Below the pieces are notes generated by a model. The model ran no database searches. It saw nothing but the letters and a program-made list of their open reading frames with translations, and was not told the origin of the DNA. DNA of 64,000 bases. Origin: Bolinopsis microptera (taxonomy: Eukaryota; Ctenophora; Tentaculata; Lobata; Bolinopsidae). Shown one piece after another: positions 10,716 to 26,100 of this stretch; position 1 is the first letter of the stretch; each line of letters opens with the position of its first letter. A program made the translations under genes and the position numbers. Where the stretch lies: contig NC_087079.1 in assembly GCF_026151205.1 (NCBI RefSeq), positions 12,266,635 through 12,330,634 of the forward strand, in the 5' to 3' direction.

Positions 10716-13700
10716 CTGACAGAATGTTTCGTTACAATGATTCAACATATTTTGTTACAATGAAGTTGGTACAGCACTGTTGTAAAATATCACCGTCTAT
10801 GCTTCAGATAATAAAACGTGCAAAAGAACTACTAGCAGTAGTTTAGAACGAGAAAGTGATGAAAGTTTAAAATTATCTTTGGGACTTGTGAGGTATCAGA
10901 TCCTGAGTTAGGATCACTGAAATTACCGTAGAATTGTTGCTGCATGTCGCTGATTGTTAGTTTTCTACCATTTTCACTGATCGACACTCCAGCTCTGTTC
11001 AGTTCTCTCTTGTCACCTCCCTGAAATGAGGGTCATGTGGATAAACTTAATTTTACTATTCAGAACAATCGTGTGAATGTCAATATAATTTGATTTCGGC
11101 AACATTCGGAATAAGATGTAAAATGATTATTTTATTTTACATCTGAAAGATAAAACACACCTCATACCAGGCAACCCTTGAGGAACTTTGAACATCCTCA
11201 ACAACAATCACAATATTTACTCCAAACGGAACATAATAAACAAACTTTGTCCCAGCTGAAAATAAAATGTCACCATGTCGCCCAATTTTCTGCGATACGA
11301 AGAAAAAGTCCAACGAAGAATCATCAAGAATTTATAATTTCATCCTCGAAAATTAACAGGGCATCATAATCAAGTAAGTTCTTTGTTTGATGGATGATAA
11401 CACTTGTTTTTTTTGTTTCAAAGACCCGAGGGCCACCCTTAAGGGCTTTGAAACCGGTTTATTGACAATATAATATATAAATAAACTGAAATCGTAACAC
11501 ACTCACAGGACACAGTGTGGACAGTAACGTGGAACAAATAGTTCTGCCTCGTTCCCTCAGCGTAATAAAGCCCCGCCAGGTATCCACCCAGACTGTTTAT
11601 AGTTAGTCCCCCGGCATTTATAGTAACTTCCTGATCTAAAAGCTGTTATTTATAAAATGGTAATAGTTAGTCCCCCGGAATTTATAGTAACTTCCTGATC
11701 TAAAAGCTGTTATTTATAAAATGGTAATAGTTAGTCCCCCGGCATTTATAGTAACTTCCTGATCTAAAAGCTGTTATTTATAAAATGTTACAAGTTTTTT
11801 AAAGCTGTTATTTATAAAATGGTAATAGTTAGTCCCCCAGCATTTATACTAACTTCCTGATCTAAAAGCTGTTATTTATAAAATGTTACAAGTTTTTTTA
11901 AAATGTTACAATCGATTTTTCGGTTATATTATATCTGTACATTGCGATTGTGGAGCAAAAATCGGTAAACATGTTTAACGGAATAAATACTGGCGATAAT
12001 GCTTATTAAATCTTTAAATCTAACCACTGTAATTCTGACTGTAATATCTACAAGTTGAGTTTTGGATCGCAACTAAAAAAGTGTCCTGAAGACGATACAC
12101 ATAAGGGTAAAATCTGGCAGAAAGTTTGAGCCGGACAATTTTGAAAGTAAAATTGAAAATAGGGCCTCACCAGAAGTGTTTATCTTTGTGGCTGTGCCGT
12201 CAATTATCCTCCACCAAGTTTCAGCGTCGGTCGCTGATAGAGTCAAACTCATTCCCTCGAACCCTTGTGGATTTTACAAGGATTATTGCTTATAGTCGGA
12301 TGCCAACCGTTCTAAAAGGCAATCTTGTTAGCTTTTCGTGTTAAAAGCGATTTCTCGACGGTTATCACCTCTCTTATAGATGATGCTTAAAACATTTGGT
12401 CACTATTGCATTTTTATAATAAATGCAATAGGGGCATGTTATCGGCCACATTCATCCTTTTTCAAGGTTTCTCGGTCATGACTCGAATTTTTGTATTTCG
12501 GCCCAGGAGATCGGTGGTAAACCAGTATAGTATGGAGATCCAGACCTTTCCTTATCTAGATTAGAATCTGGTAATCGTAATAAGAGGTTAATCACGTTAG
12601 ACCACTTGGTTCCTTGCATTCTTCATACCTCATACAGTACGAGGTAGAAATGAGGAGTCCAAACCTAAACTAAAACTCAACTGGGCTCTCCTGTGTCACC
12701 AAACTAGACCAATAAGCAATTTTAGATTAGTATATTTTTCTATATTTGTATAATAAGTATATTGACGTAGTGGATGGTTGAGGGGGTTTCAAGCACAGGT
12801 CACTCTCAAATCCTAAAGATAAGCAGTGGCCTTCGGCACTTCAAACCTCTTCAAACCTCCCCTGATTTATTTATTATTGATATTGTTTGATTGTGCCGTA
12901 AAAATAAATATTTGTTTTATTAATATTTGTTTTATTAAAACATACCGGACAATGAATTACGGTTAGTCGGAAGCTTGAATCCATTTACTCTCCAAAAGAA
13001 GAGACCTCTGCCCGGCATCTGGGCTGCAAACACACCTGAACATGGAAAACTGTTATAGTTCCTTCAAACATTCTCATGTTCTAGTTATCTTTTATAGCTC
13101 TTGTGAGCAAGGACAAAAGAAAATCGCGATAATTATTTAGGCCAAAATCGCAGCGAAAGATAATGTATTTGCACGAATAGAATGTGTGTTCGACTTAGAG
13201 GTGGCTACTTAGAGGTTGCGGCATTATGGCATCCTTTGTATAAGATTTTCACTATCACTATGTTCGTAGAAATAGTTCCATTACCCTCATGAGTTTCTGT
13301 CCATATTGTGTTCGCAAAGGTATGTTATAAAGCTATTATATAGATTAATTGACGATTGTCTTAACAATTGATCAATGTTCCCATTGTTCCAAATCTCACT
13401 TAACAAATTTGTCGCAGAGAATGGGAAAATTAAAAAATCACGATTCCGCACGTGCCGCGATTTCCTTTTGACCTTGATTGAGTGGTTGGGGACGAAGTGA
13501 GAGTCTCCACTCCGTGTAATAAACTTCCACTCTTCCCCAAAAGTCAAATATTCTCACATTCTGTTAAGATGATAACATTCTTTATTATAGCAAAGAAGAA
13601 AAGAGGGTGGTGTGTTTGAGGATTTAAGAAACTTAAGCTTCAAATGAAGCTCACAGCTGACGACGATTAACACATGTTTATTGAAAGCTTCTACAACTTA

Positions 13701-16700
13701 GACCATCGTATCTCTTATATGTTTCTAACCCAACTCCATTCAGTTTCAAATGAAGATTTATTTTAGTCAAATAAGCTACCTTGATCACCGGACTGGAAGT
13801 TCCTCAGAGACAAAGAGTTTTTTGTCACGTGATATTTACCACCACTGGAGATATCTAACACCTGATCAGTTGCCACCCGGTACCACTTATCAACAGCGTG
13901 GTCTATCACCAGGGTTACCCTGCTGTCAAACACGTGCCATGATTCACGGTTCAGTACTGAAACGAGGTTTGGAAATCAATTTAATCTGATTAAGTGCCAG
14001 ATCACGTATCTGCAAGATCTTGAAATGGTCATAACTTGGCTTAGTTGTAAACAATCAACTTGAAATTTTGGGAAAGCACTTTAATTATCAAACCAAATGT
14101 GTCTAGAAACGTTGGAGTTCCTATAGCTAAAAGCGTTCTTGCTTTATAGTGACAATAGTGAAAAAGAGGGAGTAGCGTGCCACACCCTTTTTAATCAATG
14201 AAATTTACGAAACGTTTCAGGAAATCAATGTTTGATTTATATCTTTATTCTCTGTAATTTGTGTGCAATTCGGACACGAATTACGTGAGTTATTAAAGGG
14301 TTGCGTGTGGGCAGTTACTTTTGGGCCACCATGTATAATACATAATGATAATTTAACAAGTTGAGAACCAGCAAATCCACATACCCATTATCTGAGGATT
14401 TACCACATAGAAGATCCGGCCATGTATAGCACCAGCTTGTTGGTAACATTCAGCGTAGAACAATGACACGTCACTGTATCTAGTCATGTCTGCCGTCAAC
14501 GTGTACCCTCCGTCTACAATTTGGGGAAAGGATTAGCTGTTTTACCATCATTTACCACTGTCTTACCACTGTCTTACTACTAATTTACCACTAATTTACC
14601 AATTATTTACCAATAATTTACCCTAATTTACCACTAATTTACCACAAATTGACTAATAATTTACCACTGTTTTACCACTGTTTTACCACTGTTTTACCAC
14701 TGCCTTACCAATAATTTACCACTAATTTACCACTAATTTACCAATAATTTACCACTGTTTAACCACTGTTTTACTACTGTTTTACTAGTGTTTTACCACT
14801 ATCTTACCACTAATTCACCAATAATTTACCACTAATTTACCAATAGTTTACTAATGTTATACCACCAGGCACCGCCACTGTTTAACCACTGTCTGAACTA
14901 AAAGTATACCATCAAAGCATCAGAACTTAACAATTAATTTCATACAGCTAATTTGAAGGTTATAAACATGATATCGAGGTTATATGTTTATAATAATATC
15001 AACTAGCTAGGATACGTACCAGAGATTGTAAGTGACTGGTCCTGCTGAATCCTGGACAGTACACCTTGCCTTGAGAGGTACCAGCGGATCTGACTACAGA
15101 CATTACTGGAACTCAGCCTGAATACCATCGTGGCACTGTAACCCATCACGCCGCACCCTCCCCCTAGTTCAAATTAATAATATGTTATTTACAATTACCT
15201 TTGTCATACATGTTATTATACCCTTTTGTTAAATAGTGTGGAGAATGGGATAGGGAGAAGATGGAAGTAGGGAGTTGATAGGGTTTATAAGAATTATTAA
15301 GAAAAGTGAAGGATGAATTCTACACGATTAAAACGAGGAGGGTAATCAGAAGAGTGAGGACGCTTGCATACTTCGCTTGCACTTATCTATTGTGCAGCTA
15401 ATCACTGGGTGGTTTGGGTATACAATTGTAGACTCAGCTTCAAGATAGGTTAAAATAGCACTAAGCTCATAAACAGACCTTCGTTTAAGTTTTTTCCAAT
15501 AAGTTTCCATATTAGTGCTTTGACCGAGGATTGCCGTCTGTCGTACACGAGATAGTATCCTGAAGGTAGAAACTGTAGTTTTTCTTTCTTGAAATATTGA
15601 AACCTACCTATTAGTGCTTTTCATGCAACAAGTAAAACAAATCCTTTATGTCATGTTTCCAGGGTTTGGACTGGAATTGCCTGCTTAAAGAACCTCCATC
15701 GCATTACATTACATAATTTTCTGAAACATATATTACATTTACAATAAATTATGCAATATCACAACATTACAATCAACAAAATAAATTTAATCGCAGAATC
15801 TCAAATGCAAATAATCGTAAATTAAACACAAAAAACAAATTAAACATGCAATAAATGAATATACGAATGCGCATCTTTTGTCAACTTACTCCTTCATAAA
15901 ATTAATTTTTGACAAAAAAATTTTTTAGACGGTAAAATAATGGTTACTAATTTATAAGTCACAAATAATAAATCAATACAAATTAATCACAAATACTAGA
16001 ATAATTAATAGATATTAGGTAACTAATATAACTGAAAAACGATATATGTCGATACAAATTACAAAATAATATTAGGTGATTGAAACATTTCAATAAATTC
16101 ATCATAAATATCACTACCATATTTACCCCAAATATTTAATCTTGATTTATAAAACTTGACAAACTTGTTGCGCAAAGCAGCTAACTTAAATCCTTGCGCA
16201 ACCAATTTACCTAAAAGTTCGGTAACACAATTTTTGAAACCCTTAAGTGTCGAATTAATTCTGGCTAATCGTACTAATTGAGAAATAAATATTCCATAAG
16301 ACAAATTATTTGGAACGTTTCCATCCAAAAAAGGATAAGATATAACTTTAAAATTATAATCTTTTCTTTTATCATATAACGTCACTCTAAACTTTCCTTG
16401 ATAAATACTAATGTTTAAGTCTAGATAGCAACATTTACGAGCCGAAATATTAGTATTATTTACTATCATTTCCTTAGGATAAATATCTTCTAATACATTC
16501 TGTAATAAATTGAAATCATTAAAAACTATCAAATCATCTTGATAACGAAATGTGTCTTTTAATCTTTTTAGATTTTCTGTATCCCCTTGTTCTATCAAAA
16601 GTTTAATATATTTATATTCGTAAACATGTAAATAAACATTAGCTATTTGTGGTGCTGCATTGGTACCCATTGGTATTCCAATAACTTGTCTATAAATTTG

Positions 16701-19700
16701 ACCCTGATAAGTAACATAAGAATTATCAATCAAATAATTAAGACATTCCAAAAGTGTATCTTTAGAAAAATGAACTTTATTTTTACTAACATTATCAGAG
16801 AAATAGGCCTTCTTAGTATAAAGATTAGGAATAATATAAGACTTATCTTTAAAATCAAATACTCTTTCTACAAACATACGAAGATTATCCTTCAATTGAA
16901 TATGAGGAATAGATGTATATAAAGTTGAAAAATCATAAGTACTGACAGACTTTAAACCTTTCTGGGTATTATCATAACTAAGAAAATCTAAGATAGGCTC
17001 ATTATTATCAATAACAAAATAATCATTTCTAACGTGAAATTTATTATCATATATAGATTTATTTTTAGCTGAGTGAAGCATAGATTTAATACAAATGCTA
17101 AGATAGACTGATAATTGTTGTAAACTACTTCCACTACCAGACGTTATATATCTAACTCCGACTGGCTTTTTATGCTGTTTTGGTGTAATATATAAATAAG
17201 GTAATTTGCTATTATCTTCATCAAATTTAATACGATGTTTAAGTAAGAATGCTTTATGCTCATTAATTATATCATCTTCTGAACGATTAACTTTAGTAAA
17301 TGTATTCGATGATAATTCCTTTTCAATCATACTAATATAGAACTTTTTACAAACAATAGTAATATTATTTTTGGCTTTATCGGTAGGAACCAATACAAAA
17401 TCTTTATGAAGCTCATCTAAATCTGCTAAGACTTCAACATCTGATAATACTGAATAATAGGGATATGGTTTAGCTCCTTGCAGTTGAATTTTCACTTGCT
17501 CTATGATTAGTGTTTTCCACTCTTGAAACTCTTCTATAGGTTTATGCCATAAATTAGACAATTTATCGCAATAGCTTTTGAGTGCCGTCTTTACTGATTT
17601 TAAAGCTTTTTCAGTACATGGTTTAGCTTGGTCTCTATAATTTAATCCCTTCATTAGGAGATTACGAAGTTTATCATTACTGATCATTGATAGCTCTCCT
17701 GTAATGACATGTTTATGAGTAGGGTCTGTATAACGACTTGATGCACAATTACATTTCAATGTTTCTGAGTCAATGTTAGCTTCATTATATACTTTTTTGT
17801 AGTTAAGTACTTTAGATCTGATTGTTGGAGGGTATTTGTAGGACAATGTAGGTTGCTGATGATACTTTGACTTGAATGGTGCAGCTTTAGTAACTTGTTC
17901 CATTTTAAATATCTTTCGAAAATCAATATACTCGACAAATTTATTAACATAATTAACTACAATAAAAGAATTTGATTTACTATTATTCTTACACGCTAAA
18001 CCCATTCTTGTAAGGTAAAACCATGATAAATCTTTAACTAAGAGAATTTTATGAAATCTATATGTCGTTATACTACTATTAAAATTATTAATATAAGATA
18101 TAGCTTTAATATATACTAACTTAAGTTGTTTCTTTTTAAGATTACATAGATTAATAAATAATAACAGTTAAAAGGGAAAAAAAACGTTGGCTCAACTTGA
18201 ACTTTACAACATCTCACATTCTGATGAGGAAGACTTTAATAATGGTGACCGAACAACACTCATTTATAGCCTAGGTGACGTACATGCTTCGGCGCAGAAA
18301 AAGGGATTCTTAGGCAGCCAGTATCATCGCTATAAATACGACAATTGCGAAGAACACAACTGCTCGCATAAGCAATAACATCAACTTTAACTAAGAAGTT
18401 GCTGACAGTAAAACGGAAAACCCCGATTTACTCCGATTATTTCCTTTCCCCTAAATCTGGAAAGTGGCTAAACATTTATACATAGAAAACATAATTGATA
18501 ATGTGAACAATGAAAAGCCAGATTTACCTCGAAGCCCGATGTACGGATTTTTCAAATTCTTCACGCTTCTAACTGAATCGACTAAATAAATAAAGGTTTC
18601 CTACAACACTTTAACATATGTAGTTTCTTTTCATATTATTGTATTATTACACTTGTAACGCTTGTAACACTTGCTACGCCTTCATGTCTTGCACCCCAAC
18701 CCCGGTTTTGATGATTGTTCATTACCTAAAATTGCTCGAGAAACTTGGTTTCAGAATTCCCTGAAACACTTCCTTATCCCTCACAATTGATGTTCTACAG
18801 TTAATACAAGCAACAAGCAACATTGAACATATATTTTGGTCGTCCGGAATCGACATCTATTGTACGGCAACACAGGATGTTGCTTGCTGAACACTGGGTG
18901 AATACTATCAACGCGTACCGATTAATTAATCAGCTAATAGAACCGGCAACTGTTCTATTATACACTCTTGAGCTTCCTTTCTAAGAGGTCTTTATAGTAA
19001 CGAAGCGCCATGCTGGAGCGCTATCATGATTCCCCTCCATTGCATTAAAAAACATTGTGTAGAACTAGACATTAACCAACAAAGTTGACAAACATTGTCT
19101 ACGCTGAAATTTTATTTGCTGTTTCCTGTATGAATTTTTTTTAATTTGGTCCGCAGTCGGGGAGCCGATTTCCTTGGTTAATTGAGTTTCCGTCACGGCT
19201 CTTGCAGTGCACCTTTGGGCGCAACCCCGCCCGTATGAACTCGTGGCATTTTTGAAGCTCTTGTGAGCTTCAGCTCTTGTGAGCTTCAGCTCTTGTGAGC
19301 TTCAAAATAATAGTTTTGGAATCGTTCACTTATTGCCAATTTCAATAACTCGAATCAGAGTTTAAGTGGTCGATAATTTTTCAGAAACAATGGATCAGCG
19401 AAGATTACTAGAAATTAAAAATGAGATGGAAATGGAGGAAGATAGGATACTACCAGAATTGATCAAGTCAGAAATCAAAAAAGAGGAAGATGATTTTTAT
19501 GTCAAATCAGAAGTGTATGATCTTTCTTATGAAACGCAGTTTCTCAACCAGGAACCATTCACGAAACATAGTCAACACTCGAACTCAATGAAAGCTGAAG
19601 ACATGAATAAAGATCAAATATCTTTACAGGGTGCATTAACAAACCCAAATTCAAAACTCAACCCCATTTCTGACTGGGTGAAAGAAACCCATGATCATCT

Positions 19701-22700
19701 AAATTCCTTTAAAGATTCCTGCAGTGAAAGGACAGATAAGCAGAGTCATGCCATTAAAAAAGTGTATAAATGTCCTGAATGCTCCTACAGTACGCGTTAT
19801 AAACCGAATCTGGTTTCTCATCAGCGGATCCATACCGGAGAAAAGCCTTTTAAATGTTCTGAATGTTCCTTCAGTACATGCCATAAACATAACTTAGTTC
19901 CCCATCAGCGGATTCATACCGGAGAAAAGCCTTATAAATGTACTGAATGTTCCTTCAGTACGTGTTATAAACCCAACATAGTTCGCCATGAACGGATTCA
20001 TACCGGAGAAAAGCCTCATAAATGTTCTGAATGTCCCTACATGACACTTTACAAACCCAACTTAGTTCGCCATCAGCGGACTCATACCGGAGAAAAGCCT
20101 TTCAACTGCTCTGAATGTTCCTACAGCACAGCACAAAAATCACACCTAGTTCGCCATCAGAGGACTCATACCGAAGAAAAGCCTTGCAGCAGCCCTGAAT
20201 GTTCCTACAGTTCACGCTATAAACCTACCTTAGTTTCCCTTCGACGGATTTACAGAGGTGAAAAGCCTTACAAATGTCCTGAATGTTCTGACCGTGCTAA
20301 TATAAGAGCAAACTTAAATTCCCATCAGCAGACTCATTCGACTCGGACTATACCATCCGGTCAGCGGACTGATAATAACCATACGTCGATTTTAACAAAA
20401 ATTGGAGGCAATGAAGGGCCTATTTTCGTGAAACCTCTACCTTTCGTGAAGCCCCTAACATTTGTTAAGCCTCTGGTCTTAGCTGAGCCCCTTCCCTCTA
20501 GTTACAGTCCTTGTTCCGGTTATCTACCAGCGTTATCTCACACGACACAGTCAACAGTTCCTCCGACCTTCTCACCGATTGATTCTGTCTTCACACCTTC
20601 TTCCACCTACTCTACAGCATATCCTCCACCACTCTTATCCCCAGTCAGTACAAAAAATATGGTATATTGGTATTGAAATATAAATATCATATACGAGGAA
20701 GGAAAATGCAATATAAGATGAGAAGCGTGTCAGGACCAAGTGATGAAGCAGCAACTTCATGACTTTTTTAAATGAGGTAGGGTGACACTACCAAGAAGGG
20801 GGAGTCATCTGGGGTCACCTTGTACCATACATTGTCAGGGTAACTACCAGGATATAATTTATCAGGGCCCAGAGTAAAGGCCCAGAGTAAAGGCCCAGAG
20901 TAAAGGCCCATAGTAAAAGACCGAGGTTTAGTTGCATCTTAGACTTAATTTAGCATGTGAGTGATACTGGGTACCCTGGCTAAATGTTACTAGTTGTAGT
21001 AGAAATATGCCGCAAGCTGTCTGCATGAAAAGTACATACATTTTCTGAACTTAAATAATGGTTGTTAGCTATCAGGTTTAAATTATTGTCGCATTCTATT
21101 GTGTACAACTTTTGGTGAAAATTTAGAATCAAACCACTCTTTTTTAATAATAAATTTATTAAATATCCTCAAATCATCCAGCCACGGATGATTTTGGCAG
21201 TGAGTTTTTCACATGAGCCAGACCTCAGCTGGATCTCGATCCTTTCCTTCCCATTTTCTTAGCTTCGCGTTCAGCCTCAGCACCTCATCTGTTGGCCTCG
21301 TGCCGGGCAACACAGGCTCTCAGACATTGGTCAACTTACCGTGAGCAGCTTACTTTTTATGTCATTCCGTGTGTGCACTTTTGGGCCACCTCCCCTGTTA
21401 CTTGGCCGCGCTCAGTCTGTCATTCTGCCGAATCTTTATTCGTTTATATTATGTTTATGAACATTATAGCCTGGGGTCGGAAATAACATTTGATTTGGGG
21501 TACTCTGGTAACATTCCGTGTCCTTGCAGTGTAATCCCCAGACCTTAGAGCATGTCTCGAGATCTGATGCCGGTTGAAAAAGCTATATGCCAGGTCCTAA
21601 GCATAGCATCTTTTCGGTATATTTTTTAAATTTCTGACGTCTAGCAACCATGGCGGTCGGAAATCTTAAAACTTGTTAGTAAAATTTTAATCATCTTGTT
21701 TGCCACTCGGTTCCGGTCAGGCAAACATGAAAATAAATTGATATCCGATCAATGTCGGTCCAGCAGCCGAATCCCTAGACCGGTGCTCGGTTCCTAGTTG
21801 TATGTGATTTTATCAACAGTATAACACGTGGCCAATATAGCGTACTCTATAATCTATATCTATAAAACGGAGTACGAATTACCAGGGCGCCATTCAGCTT
21901 CTTGTATCTCTACATACTCTAATTGTGCTACTGCTAACTAACAATGGAGTATTCAGTATGATGGGGCGGCTTACAATGGATCAGTATTCAGTAAGATGGT
22001 GCGGCTAATTAATTAAGCACAAACTTGTAATTATCAATTGTTTCATTTAGATTACATTCACACATATAGTTGAACAACATGAAATAAGTGGAGTACAATC
22101 GAACGAAGTTCGTAAACAAGTTTGTAATCAATCGTCGTTTAGGATCGGAGGTTGCAAAACTTTTAGGAAAAATGTTAAATTCTTTGACATTAATCAAGAT
22201 CGGACATTTCAAACCGTTTCCGATATAAAAAAAAAAGAATCGACTAACATGCCGTGTCCTTCGGTTTGGATTTCGGAGCAGAATTTGATGTCTCGCGAGG
22301 TTAAAATGGGTTAATTGAAAATAACCCATTTCTCTCCAACTCCTGCTGCTGGAGAGAAAGTAGGGACTACCGGTGGGAGATGAATAATTGAAAATCCAAC
22401 AGGATCTTGTTCTCTTCATTCAATCGAGATATCGGTCATTGAAAAATGAGTAATTATAGGCCTGTCAATGATTGCAGCCCAATTAAGAGCTGATCAGATG
22501 CAGCTACTTGTGCCATATAAGGGATAACTGAAGTCACGTGACTTGAGAGAGACTCCCAAATTATATACCATAAATACTAAATACATATATTACACACAGA
22601 TATCGACAACAGACTCCGAGAGTCCTGAAGCTCTGTTACCACCGCCCCTAGTGCAACCCCGCCGGGTTAACGACGGAGAGACAGGGACTAAGGACTTCCA

Positions 22701-23069
22701 GGGGAGGTCATGGCCTGCTACGTGCAACTCGTAGGAGTATGTAGTGTTCCTGTAACGTCACTGTAGACCGCTCCTTTATCGTTGTTTTGAGTGTCCGATC
22801 CAAAACCAAATCCTGGGTTACACGAGACGTGGGAGCCTGTGAGCGCGTTAGTTTCCTGCGGAAGGTGTTACTTGCCTGTGGGAAGAGCATTTATGCTGCG
22901 GTTCTAAGGTTATTAGAGGCTATTACGGCCTTTCTTTTGTTGTGGAAACACCCATGCACCTCCCGTTCGAGCCACCCACCCCACACCGCGTGAAGGTTCG
23001 GTGAGGTTTTCGTGGGGCTTCTACCATGAATGTTATAAAGATTTTATTGGAAGTTTATTATTCATTCGT

Positions 23070-23103
<34 letters not shown>

Positions 23104-26100
23104 TATTCGTTGTCCGATTGCAGAAGACATTGATTCTTCAAAATTTTAAATGGGCTGCGGAAAATACGTAGGAAGAAATGTGAAAAAAAACTTCTTTTCA
23201 ACAAGTGGTTAAAAACGTTTTTCATTCCGAAATCAACCGTTCATAACAGCTAAGGTTACGAGTTTAAATTATTTTCGAGGGACTTTCTAAAAGGCCCCTC
23301 GACAGTTGAAAAAAACCTTTCAGGGCCACCTAGAGAACGTGTTCAAAAGTCACGTGACGATACCACACCGATTATTGAGCGATGATAGCTAAATAGTTGA
23401 TACAGAGTCCTCCTGATTCCTCAGTCTTTGAGTGTGGTTTTTTGTTCAGTTCTGTCCATATTTCCTCGTGTTATTTTCAAAGTTTTGGTGTGTCATGTTC
23501 TCCTCTAAGTATCTGTTAATGCCTTAACTTTATTTGTTAATGCCTACACAATATAAGGGAAAAATATGAGGGAATTTGTAGTCCCCCAGCAAAGCAGACA
23601 TGCCAAATCACCTTAACATGCTCAAATGTAAAGTTTTATTAAAATTGTATTAAAATTGGCCGAGTTATGAGCAAAATACTGTATGACTATATTTGGGCAT
23701 GTGCACCAATTTTTATCGATTTTAGCCTATAAATTAGGGCTCTTACTAATTCGCTCGCCCAAAAATTTCACGTGACTTTGGTTTTTATGGTTTTGCAGCC
23801 GTACAAAACGGTTTTACATAAACCCTAATCCCAACCCTAACCCTAACCATAACCCCGAAGCTAACCATAACCCTTACCACAACCCTAACCCTAACCCGGG
23901 CCCTAAACAATCGTATTTTACTAGCCTGTCACGTGACCAAAACGGTTTTTTGGCCATAACTCTTCAGGGAAGCATTTTAACCCTACGTCATGGGGGGTGA
24001 TTCGGAATCAGAGTCCAAAAATATACCGATATACATTACTTTCATGCTCATTGCTCAAAGGGCCTTTTCACAAGAATTTTCTTAAAATTTGGGCGAGCGA
24101 TTTAGTAGGAGCGACAAATTAGTCGATTATCAATATTTTTGGATGAATGACACAAACTTTATATGTAAGGTAAGCCTATACTAAACATTCTCTATGATTA
24201 TCAGCGCAATATCTAGGTACCTAACTGTGGATTCTGTGTTTAAATAATCGCAAAATATGAACAAAATCGCCCACATATATGTTCGCGATATTTGCGAAAC
24301 TGATTTCGCTCAAAAAAATAGAACTCAATAGAGATTCAATATTTCAAAAATGCACTACAAGTTAGCATGTTAAGATGATTTGGCATATTTGGGACCAAGG
24401 TCAAAAGGAAATCGCGGCACGTGCGGAATCGAAATCGTGATTTTTCTCATTCCCCTCGACAAATCGCGATTTTTGACGTTCGCCGCGACAAATCGCGCAT
24501 TTTTCTTTATATCTGAGGACAAAATGTGTGCATTCTCTTTTAAATCCGATGGCCAAATATCACGATGGCCAAATATCACGATGGCCAAATATCACGTTCT
24601 GGGTGACCGACGACAACCCAATTGAACCTATTTCCCACACAGTTAACAGGGCACCCAACGCCAAATCGTCGTTTGAATGTGGGAAAATTTTGAAAACAAC
24701 GTTACGCCACTGACCCAAACTATGTCTACCTGGAGATGCCAGAATTACAGACTCAAGAAATGTCCTGCTCATGTGTTCCTTGACCATGGATATCAGTGCT
24801 TGACCAGCGGAGCCAATTATTACGCTATAGTGTAATTATGACAGAATAGCTAAAATGTAAAACTGATAACGGAGGGGGGGTTTCAAACATCTGTAGACTA
24901 GATTAATTTATGAAGGGGTCAACAGCTATATTAAATTATGCGCTCAAGAGGCCCGCAGCTAAAAGTAGAATACCCGAAAACTATGATTTTGGGTAAGTTA
25001 AAGGTACTTTTTAGTGATAAACGGATTTAAGTTATTCTCAAAGTAGGCTTTGACAATAGCAATAAGTTTGAAGGGCCTAACTAATACTAATAGTAATAGT
25101 TATTCTTATAGTTATACCTACTATACATTGCTATTAAGGTGCCGTTCTCTATAAGTGCATAGTGCCGTTCTCCTTGCAGTTCGGCTTTGTATTAAAGATT
25201 CCTTGAGGCAAGCTGATCGAGAATAGACGACTTCAAGTCTCGATCGCATCTACCTGGATATAATGTTCGATATACGTACATATAAACTTCACAATATAAT
25301 ACAGGGTGTTCACGATACAATGGAACGGTTTCAAACATCTGTAGAGTAGATTATTTCATGAATAGGAGTAACAATTAGCTACCTTACGAGACATATTTAT
25401 GTTCGACATAATTCTGGTGGCCTAAATGATTTGGGAACGAAAATATGGGAATTTTTACCTGAAACCGATTTTTTTTTCGGAGATCGAGACATGAAGATTG
25501 AAGTCGTCTATTCTCGATCAGCTTGCCTCAAGGAATCTCTAATACAAAGCCGAACCGCATGGAGAACAGCACTATGCTCTAAAGAACGGCATAGTACTAG
25601 CTATTGTATAAGTTGCTGGGGTGGAATCACAAAACACGGGTTGAATAAAATTTGTGCAATTGCAAATCGATGTATAAGACTGCTATTTGGTAAAATCCCC
25701 GATTTTGACCATAAAGAATACTACTTAACATGTGCACGTTCGAGAACTTATAATAAACTTATGGCTAGCATGAACTACTGTCTTGAACACACTAAACCGC
25801 TGCTCACTGAGCAGAAAATTATGAATCCGGAGAATCTGCACATGTATCATAAATTTATGGAACTATTCAAAGTCCTTAAATTTGATGTCCCTCAGCCCAT
25901 TAAAGATCTTTTAAAGTTCTGCCCTAAAATGAAAAACTTCGTCTTATCCCATTAATGATATAATTATACTGAGATTAAATATCTCCCAACAGAACTCCCT
26001 GTACACCTCTACCAAAATTTGGAATGATCTCTTCCCTCATAGCAATGTATAATATATGTATAACTATTACTATTAGTTAGGCTCTTCAAACATGCTATTG

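Noticed and set aside
22009-22419. 136-codon frame on the minus strand
   Set aside because: No recognisable domain, low-complexity Phe run, and located among dispersed repeats.
22620-23030. Possible tRNA-derived SINE (GTTCGAGCC resembles a B box)
   Set aside because: No A box at the right distance and no second copy seen in the window.
23820-23900. Telomere
   Set aside because: Only a short, degenerate CCCTAA stretch inside an intron; an interstitial relic at most.
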